A stretch of 64,000 bases of DNA. Source: Pleurodeles waltl (lineage: Eukaryota; Chordata; Amphibia; Caudata; Salamandridae). Under the pieces are notes generated by a model. The model made no database searches, was not told where the DNA came from, and saw only the letters and a program-made list of their open reading frames with translations. This document shows, piece after piece, positions 57,560-64,000 of this stretch (within the stretch, counting starts at the first letter, position 1; each line of letters opens with the position of its first letter). The position numbers and the translations under genes are program-made. Location: positions 1,173,882,863-1,173,946,862 of the forward strand of contig NC_090437.1 in the NCBI RefSeq assembly GCF_031143425.1, in the 5' to 3' direction.

Positions 57560-58741
57560 GTAAGACTGAGCTTCTTTTAATTAATGTTATCATTTGGAGA
57601 ATGTGGCAAAATTATGTAGTAGTGGCCAATGAGGTAAAAGAGTTATTGGTCAGAATTACTGCTGGATTGCATCAGGAGTTCGCTATGGGAGTGGACAATG
57701 TGATAAATCAATTAATATCAAATATTTGCTTATTTATCTGCTCTCCATAAGACCCATATAACAGCTCATGGTACTAGAAGGGGAGACATACAAAGGGAGA
57801 CATGGTAATACTAGGGTGTTACAACAAATCTGTAATGAAAGGTGTAGGGAAACAAGTGTTTTCCTCTAATTCCACTCTATGGTACTGGTATCGAGGCCCA
57901 ATTGGCCAGGATATGCCTTCCCGTTCAAGGAGGCATAATTATTATGTTATTCTACAAATAAAATGCAAGTCACTTTGGCATAAATGTGATCTCAATATTA
58001 AGGGCCTTAGACTGGCATGAAAATAACTGATAAAATGATGTTTTACTTTGTTACACGTTTTACCAATAGCCATATTTTGACACTTTAAATAAAATATGTG
58101 GCATTGCATTGCTCATTGGGAAGGGAAGGTCAACGAGCTGAACATATGTGGCTGTAACAAAATGCTGATCATCAGGTTGTGCCTTCTAATCCCAGTAAGC
58201 CTTCAGGTCAATGAATTGAGTATTGTGAATGGGTAATAACAGTAAAATCTTTTTTTGTAAGCGGTAGAAATGAGACTTTAGGGATCAGTCGTTACATAAA
58301 GTTATTATTGCAAAATTATCAAGATCATTTTGCAGAAATACAGTTTGGGAAATGGTGGGTGTTAGGAGGCGAAGAAGTAGATGGAAAAGAGCAGGATTGA
58401 GCTTTTGCTATTTTGTTAGTGAATTGTGACCATTGTGTTTGAAATAAATGCACAGCCCTGTCATCTGTGCATTTTTGCTGAATGGTATCATGATAACGCC
58501 CCATAATACACATTGTAAGTCCATATAAAATACACTTGAAAATGTCACTAGCATGTTTGCCACTTTTTATGATTGTTAGCCATGCATAAAAACCGAATTT
58601 CTCAATTTATAAAATTTTTCCCCAAGTTGCACTACTCAAATTAGAACAGTGTTAGTCAACATCAAAATGTTGCAAATGTGGTGCACGAGATTTTATTCCA
58701 TGTGTGAATTACTCGCTAGTGATTATATTGTTCTCTTTCAG
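57560..58741 (+). other. SH3TC1 intron (~1.2 kb)
   Basis: Donor GTAAGA, acceptor TTGTTCTCTTTCAG. Nothing else recognised inside. Confidence 0.8.
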
Positions 58742-58904
58742 GGACATTTTTTGTGCACTGTCCGGACAAGCAGATACGAGAAGCAACTGTTGTAGACAGT
58801 GAGTTGAAGATACACCAAAATAGTGAAGACACCCAGGAACCAGCGCCTATTAATCAGACATTACACTTTAAAGCTTCTCTAAAACCTGTGAGCCCTTTTC
58901 ATCA
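58742..58904 (+). CDS. SH3TC1: SH3TC1, sixth coding exon
   Basis: Enters in phase 1 with TFFVHCPDKQIREATV, the family's FFVxCPDxxxR block, continues through a variable acidic linker and ends SPFH with two bases of the next codon. In mammalian SH3TC1 the matching place reads PFHQW, so the donor is most likely GTAGGT at 58905, giving phase 2. A donor four bases later would include an in-frame TAG and is less likely. The SH3 domain should begin in the next exon, which I could not find before 64000. Joined, the six exons give about 303 residues. Confidence 0.88.
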
Positions 58905-61900
58905 GTAGGTAGTTGACATTCATGTGGATTACTTTTTTACAATGAAAACATTTATCTGTTTATAGAACGACTGTGCTTGTTATTATTTTTTCATGCTGAT
59001 TTAACATATTTCTTTAAAGTCAACAGTTAGATGTAAAAAGTTAGGAGTGAGCAGTTAAGTGTGTTATCATTATTGTACATTCTATTAAAATGACCACATT
59101 TGATTTGCAAAATGATAATTTTTGGTAAAAACTCATTGGTGCTTTGGTGATATTTTACAGAAAAATAGGTAAATTGTGCCATGCATGATTTATAGAGTGT
59201 ATGGCTAAAATCTATGACTTTTATCACAATTCATAAGCATTTCTAAATTGTGTCGTGTATAAGCTCTGCATGTCCTAGTTAACACACTGTCCATGTAAAC
59301 TGGCATCTGTGTTTCTAAAACTATGCATTGATTGTTTGAAAAAACAATATCCATGCATTAAAACATGTTAATGTGAATGTCTCCTCTATCTAGGCACGTC
59401 TTGTGGCCATGAAACAAAGTGTGATTAAAATCTGAGCCACCCAGACTTCAATAAAATTTGTAGCAAGTTCTGGAAATGTATACAAAATTAAGTATGACCT
59501 ATGTTTCCCTGATGAATATCTGAAACTTGCTTGATTTCAGACTGATTTGATATGAAACGGATGTCAGAAGGGGCGGCATACGGCCGGGCCCCAATACTTG
59601 ATATACCTACCGGCCCTGGACACTTTCTCTGATTATTCGCTTCACATCTTTTCGATATACTGTACAGGCTCATTATATACTTCCGTATCTTGACACCTTG
59701 TTGAAATCCTTTTACAATATTTGGATACCATTTTGCCCTGAGGAAGCCCAAGTTTATGGGGCGAAACGCGTTGGCTGTCTTTTCTGTATGAACTGCATGT
59801 TATAACAAGCCTTCTATGCCAATTAAAGAAGTTCTTGGAAGGCAACCTGAAAGAAGTTCTCATCGTTTTCATTTCAACTGTATTGGACTGTATCAGTACA
59901 CTACCATTGCTGGATTCTTTGGGTGGTGCACCCCCTGAATGCTTTTATGAAACAGATGCTTGTTCAATAATGTTGTTGCAATACGCAAAGTCAATTTAGA
60001 AACTCAAAAAAGTGCTTGAAAATAATTGACAAGAGTTGGAACCTGCATTCTATCAAACATAAACCAAGTACCCCACAGGATCAATGGAACACTCCGGATA
60101 ACTATTGTACACAGAAAATATAAAAGAAACCCATCTTAAATACTGCGGATTCAAACTTAAGCTTTTTAGTAGAAGAATAATTGACGTCTTCATGCAGGTA
60201 GTAGAAGATGTCTTAAAAGAGGGAAGTGTTAATGATTTGTAGAATAAGAAGAAAGGCCTCAGTTGTGAAGGTTCTGACATGTAGGCTAGCGTTTGGTTGC
60301 CTGGAATTGAAGATTGTAGAGTGTTGGATATTTTGACAAGATGTTTAGAAAAGTGCCACTCAACCTACAAAAAGGTATGTTGTTAATAGATTCTTTGGAG
60401 TAGATCACTTGAAGGTTTTGATATGTGTTTTAATCATGAAGATTTTTTCTCTTGGAAAAATGTGCCTATATTGTCAATTTAATCTCAGAAGGGGAAATGT
60501 TATTGACACTGATTTTGACTGTAGCACAAGACTTGCCTGTAGGGTTACATACTTCTTAGACATGTTATTTGAAGTATTCTTCCTATGCAGCCAGTATAGT
60601 TTTTTGGTACATTTTCTGTGGGATTTCAGAGAAGCAAATTCTTCAGGGACCATAATGCCTTTCCAAATTTATTAAACTTCCTTGTTACACTGACCTTCAT
60701 AGTTCGATGTCATCAATGCTTTTAGAGTTGTAATCTTTCATTTGTAGGTATTAGAGCATTCATCACCACCATAGTTATTTTCATAGATTTATGAAATAAA
60801 TAAATAAAGGTAGGTTGGTAGCTTGTAGTCTAGCTACAAACAAGGGCTGATGCTTTCTTTGTGTACCTTTTTACAGTCTACCCTCAGGATTTGTATTCCT
60901 TTTATCTGTATTTGCCAATCTTGAGAAGCCTCCAGATGACAAGACTAGTGAAAGGAATGGCTCTCTGGCCCGTGGCACAACTAATAGATATTTTCAGTGC
61001 AGGAAAGCTGTACCTATAAACAGATTCAAATAACTATTTTTGTTTTGTACATTGTGTACTGATGCCTTCCTGGTGTTTAAATACAATAAAAGGAATGCAC
61101 ACAAACTTTGTGAATACATAATACAGTAATGACTTAAATTTGAAATTGTAAAACATAGATATTAGGTCACAACAAAATAAAAGTGTATACAAAATAATGA
61201 AAATATTTTTATTAATTTAGAAATATATTTCATATAACTACCATCAGATCATAACTTTTTAAAGAGCTGTACAAACTACTCAAGTTATTCAAAAATGGTT
61301 TGTCTTAGTATAAAGTTGAGATTTACTTTTATTTTTTTTAACAGTGAAGGTCATCCTTCTAAAAACAAGTTTTCAAATGTAGACTTGGTTGACAAAGTGC
61401 CATAAACAGCCTTCAAGGTGTTTCATCAACCAGGAAATAGCCATGACTTGGACAATACACATTGTCCTGTTTAATTTTACTTTTTCACTCCCCAAAACAT
61501 ATATTTTACCTCCCAACTTATTTAATTACATTTCACACATTTCATGAACTTGTTAACATGTTGGGAAAAGCTTCATAAAGACTAAAAACAATTCCCAGTT
61601 GTGAACATTTGTAAATCTTAAGTAATTACCAGTCAAATATGGATTGTCCTGTGATTGTGTTTCAGGCTTGTTTATTTACATTTTGGCCAAAGATTTGGGG
61701 GGAGACCATCAACCCCAACAGAGTAAGACCTTATTCTGGGTTGTTCCATTGAGCTACTGGCAGATAGTCTCAATACTTGTTGGGATGCAAGGCATCCTAA
61801 CTGGTCTTGCCCACTCAAAGGTGAGAGAAATGTTTATTTAGTACAGGTTTACCTCATTTACCAGTAATTTCACACAACTCTTGAAACACCCACAGGTTTA

Positions 61901-63501
61901 AAGTAAGTTGCAAACTGCCTCTGCATAATCAATGCAAAAGTAGCCAAAACAGCCGTACTTTGCATGTATGTATGTGTTATGACAAAGATACAATTTACCA
62001 TGTTTTCTAGGTCTAAGTCCAAGTTACATCTATTAAACTCCTTAGGGATTCAAACATCAAGAGTAAAACTCTTACTAACCAGTTCCGCCACTGCACTGAG
62101 CACTGTCTGGTTGCCACACTGCCCCTGCAAATTGTGTCCAATGTATGAGTGTCTCCCGTGGGTAGCCTTAGGGCATGTCAAGAAGACTACTTTGTAGACG
62201 TGTTCATTTCTTATGTATGAGACTAATTAGGACCAATGAAACCAAGCAATTAAAACAATAGTGGCCAGAGAACTGAATAGATAAAAGCATCGACAGTGCC
62301 AATAAGTGCAGTGATGTGCTACACCCTACATACTGCTCACCCTGAACTCAGGTTGCAGAGTATTTTAATTTGAGCGAGGGAGCAACCAAACAAAGTATCC
62401 TACACAAGACCCATTTATTCACTGCTAACCTGTAAAGCTAGTCGAGCTGGGATGTAAACTAAGTAACTGACATGGCAGCTGCATTTTCAACAATCTGAAG
62501 GGAACAGATATTATTTTACAGTAAGCCAAGCAAAACTGCATTACTATAACCAAAACAGGATGAGCTAGGACCCCAAACCTTCTCCCTTCAACTCAGAAAC
62601 AGGGAAACATTTTCCTTACACTCTACAAAAGAGAATAACATGTACCAGCAGTCTTGTTGAGATGTAGCAGTAGGTAAGATCAGAACTCATAGTAACACCA
62701 ACATTTCCAGTCACAGCAGCAGGGGGTTGGAATCGGTGTGCGAGCGAATACTTAATAGAGGGTCTGTGTCTAAGGATCATTCCCTAGGATCAATGTCTCA
62801 GTTTTCTCTGCATGGGTTACTAAACATGCCAGTGAAGTAGGACTTTCTCGAAGTTCAAGGAGAATGTCAGAGTTACCACGGTTTTTTATATCATGAATTG
62901 AACATCAACGGCATAGTTAAAACAACTAAAGGGGTTAAAAAAATCTGGTAAAGAACTCAACAGACGACAAAATAATTTTTAATAAATCAATGTCTAGAGA
63001 TCTTACTTTTAAAAGGGAAATTTACTTAATGTCTTTCACAACTAGCTATACTAAATATTTCATGTAAACAGTGAAAGCTAAATCTCTCTAGCATAAGCTG
63101 AGCTAGAGATGTGTGTTGGAAGATCTCTTAGTGTTGCACAAGGAGTAACCCTTCCCTACAGTGTACATCAAGGAACTCACAACTGGAAGTTCTTCCTATT
63201 GTAGTTGTCACAGAGTTCTAATTGTAAAAGTCTTTACTCTTGAATTTGTCAGGGAGACCATGAGATCCTGTCTACAGAGACTTATAAGTCATTCTAGGAA
63301 TACTCAAAGTATACATTGACCTGAATTTTGAAGGCCCAAGTACAAAGCTGTTTTGCGTTTGCCAAACATGTGAATCTCACAGATGTGTTTGCGAGGAAAT
63401 GCTAGATCAGTATTTGGTAGGGGCATGTTTAGGACACCTCCTCCAAATACTGACTTGAATGGGATATATTAATGTTTTGCAAAATAAATTTAATTGTAAG
63501 G
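58905..63501 (+). other. SH3TC1 intron, continuing past the window
   Basis: No sequence resembling the next SH3TC1 exon (PFHQW continuation or SH3 domain) is seen. A repeat of unknown class with a hammerhead-like core lies near 59540-59900. The rest is AT-rich with no recognisable feature. Confidence 0.6.
59738..59766 (+). other. Hammerhead-ribozyme-like core motif
   Basis: CTGAGGA (59738-59744) fits the conserved CUGANGA of hammerhead ribozymes. It is followed by a short stem (GCCC with GGGC, loop AAGTTTATG) and GAAA (59763-59766), then CGCGT. A clear stem I and a closed stem III are not seen, so it may be only a core remnant within a dispersed repeat. Confidence 0.35.
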
Positions 63502-64000
63502 TGTTAGACCTGGCATCCTTGGTGTGATTTCCCTCATGACATTGTGCCTTCAGGCTTCATATTTTGCTGATTGTTTGCTGACCTTAGGATTCTGCATACT
63601 TTACAGTTGCTAACCAGTGCTAAAGTATTTGTGCTCTTTCCCTAAAATGTGGTAACATTGGCTTATCCCCAGTTGGCATATTTAATTTACGTATAACTCC
63701 CCATTAAAGTGTTCTACATGTGCCCATAGCCTGTAAATTAAATTCTACTAGTGACCCGGCAGCACTGATTGTGCCACCCGCTTAAGTAGCCCTTAAAACA
63801 TGCCACTGCAGAGTCTGTGTGTGCAGTTTTAAGCAGGCCATGCCTACCTGGTTAAATAACCTTTTTCCCAAACCCAAACCTTCCCTTTTTATACATATGT
63901 CAAACCTAAGGTAGGCTCTAAACAGCCCCAAGGGCAGGGTTCAGTGTATTTACAAAGTAGAAGTTGTACTTTTTAGTTTTACATGTCCTGGTAGTGAAAC
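63502..64000 (+). mobile_element. Start of a Gmr1-like superfamily LTR, cut by window edge
   Basis: Starts TGTTAGACCTGGCATCC and follows the family's opening: ATTCTGCATACTTTAC, TTGCTAACCAGTGCTAAAG, TTGGCATATTTAATTTAC and TACATATGTCA. About 500 bp are visible; solo or full-length status is unknown. Confidence 0.82.

Noticed and set aside
61666..61720. Exon-like segment after TGTTTCAG that could follow the sixth exon
   Set aside because: In the required phase it does not give the expected PFHQW continuation and shows no SH3 domain sequence.

Overview
The window looks like a piece of a very large amphibian genome, most likely a salamander or newt. That guess rests on a vertebrate protein-coding gene whose exons lie kilobases apart, introns full of LTR elements of the Gmr1-like Ty3/gypsy group, CR1/L2-type and L1-type LINEs, and many foldback elements. 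There is no sign of prokaryotic gene organisation. The species cannot be fixed from the sequence alone.

The only host gene I can support is on the plus strand: the 5' coding part of SH3TC1 (SH3 domain and tetratricopeptide repeats 1). Six coding exons can be joined in phase: 4630-4915, 6622-6696, 41091-41218, 51085-51190, 57407-57559 and 58742-58904. Together they give about 303 N-terminal residues. The exons for the SH3 domain and the TPR array are not in the window and should lie to the right.

Layout: 1-1850 is a repeat with ~382 bp tandem units. 1851-4585 is upstream or 5' UTR intron sequence. 4630-6696 holds the first two coding exons. A ~34 kb intron (6697-41090) then carries, in order: a 5'-truncated L1 with its target-site duplication (7936-9470, minus); a solo LTR (12560-15291); an L2 tail (minus, 16702-17025); an old diverged tandem array (17160-24750) broken by an L2 (18133-20106) and by a solo LTR (20467-24472) that itself contains another solo LTR in reverse (21233-23392); a further reversed LTR (24756-26510); a foldback element (27993-28161); and a nearly complete LTR retrotransposon (28816-38381). 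Later introns hold a 46-bp minisatellite, a degraded L1, a hairpin-rich foldback element (46538-47072), a ~700 bp CCACT-rich simple repeat (53455-54165), a hammerhead-like motif (59738-59766) and, at the right edge, the start of another LTR of the same superfamily.

The most notable system is the 9.57 kb LTR retrotransposon at 28816-38381. It has a GTATA target duplication, ~2.1 kb LTRs with only about a dozen substitutions between them, and one reading frame broken by just two in-frame stops. Its domain order is gag, protease, integrase, reverse transcriptase, RNase H. Integrase before RT is the Ty1/copia order, but the enzymes are Ty3/gypsy type, which is the hallmark of Gmr1-like elements. 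Its gag has a SCAN-like capsid segment, in line with the known origin of the vertebrate SCAN domain from this group. A 171 bp perfect foldback element has since inserted in its 5' LTR. At least five other LTRs in the window belong to the same superfamily and several share a CpG-rich cluster of GACGC pentamers downstream of the TATA box.
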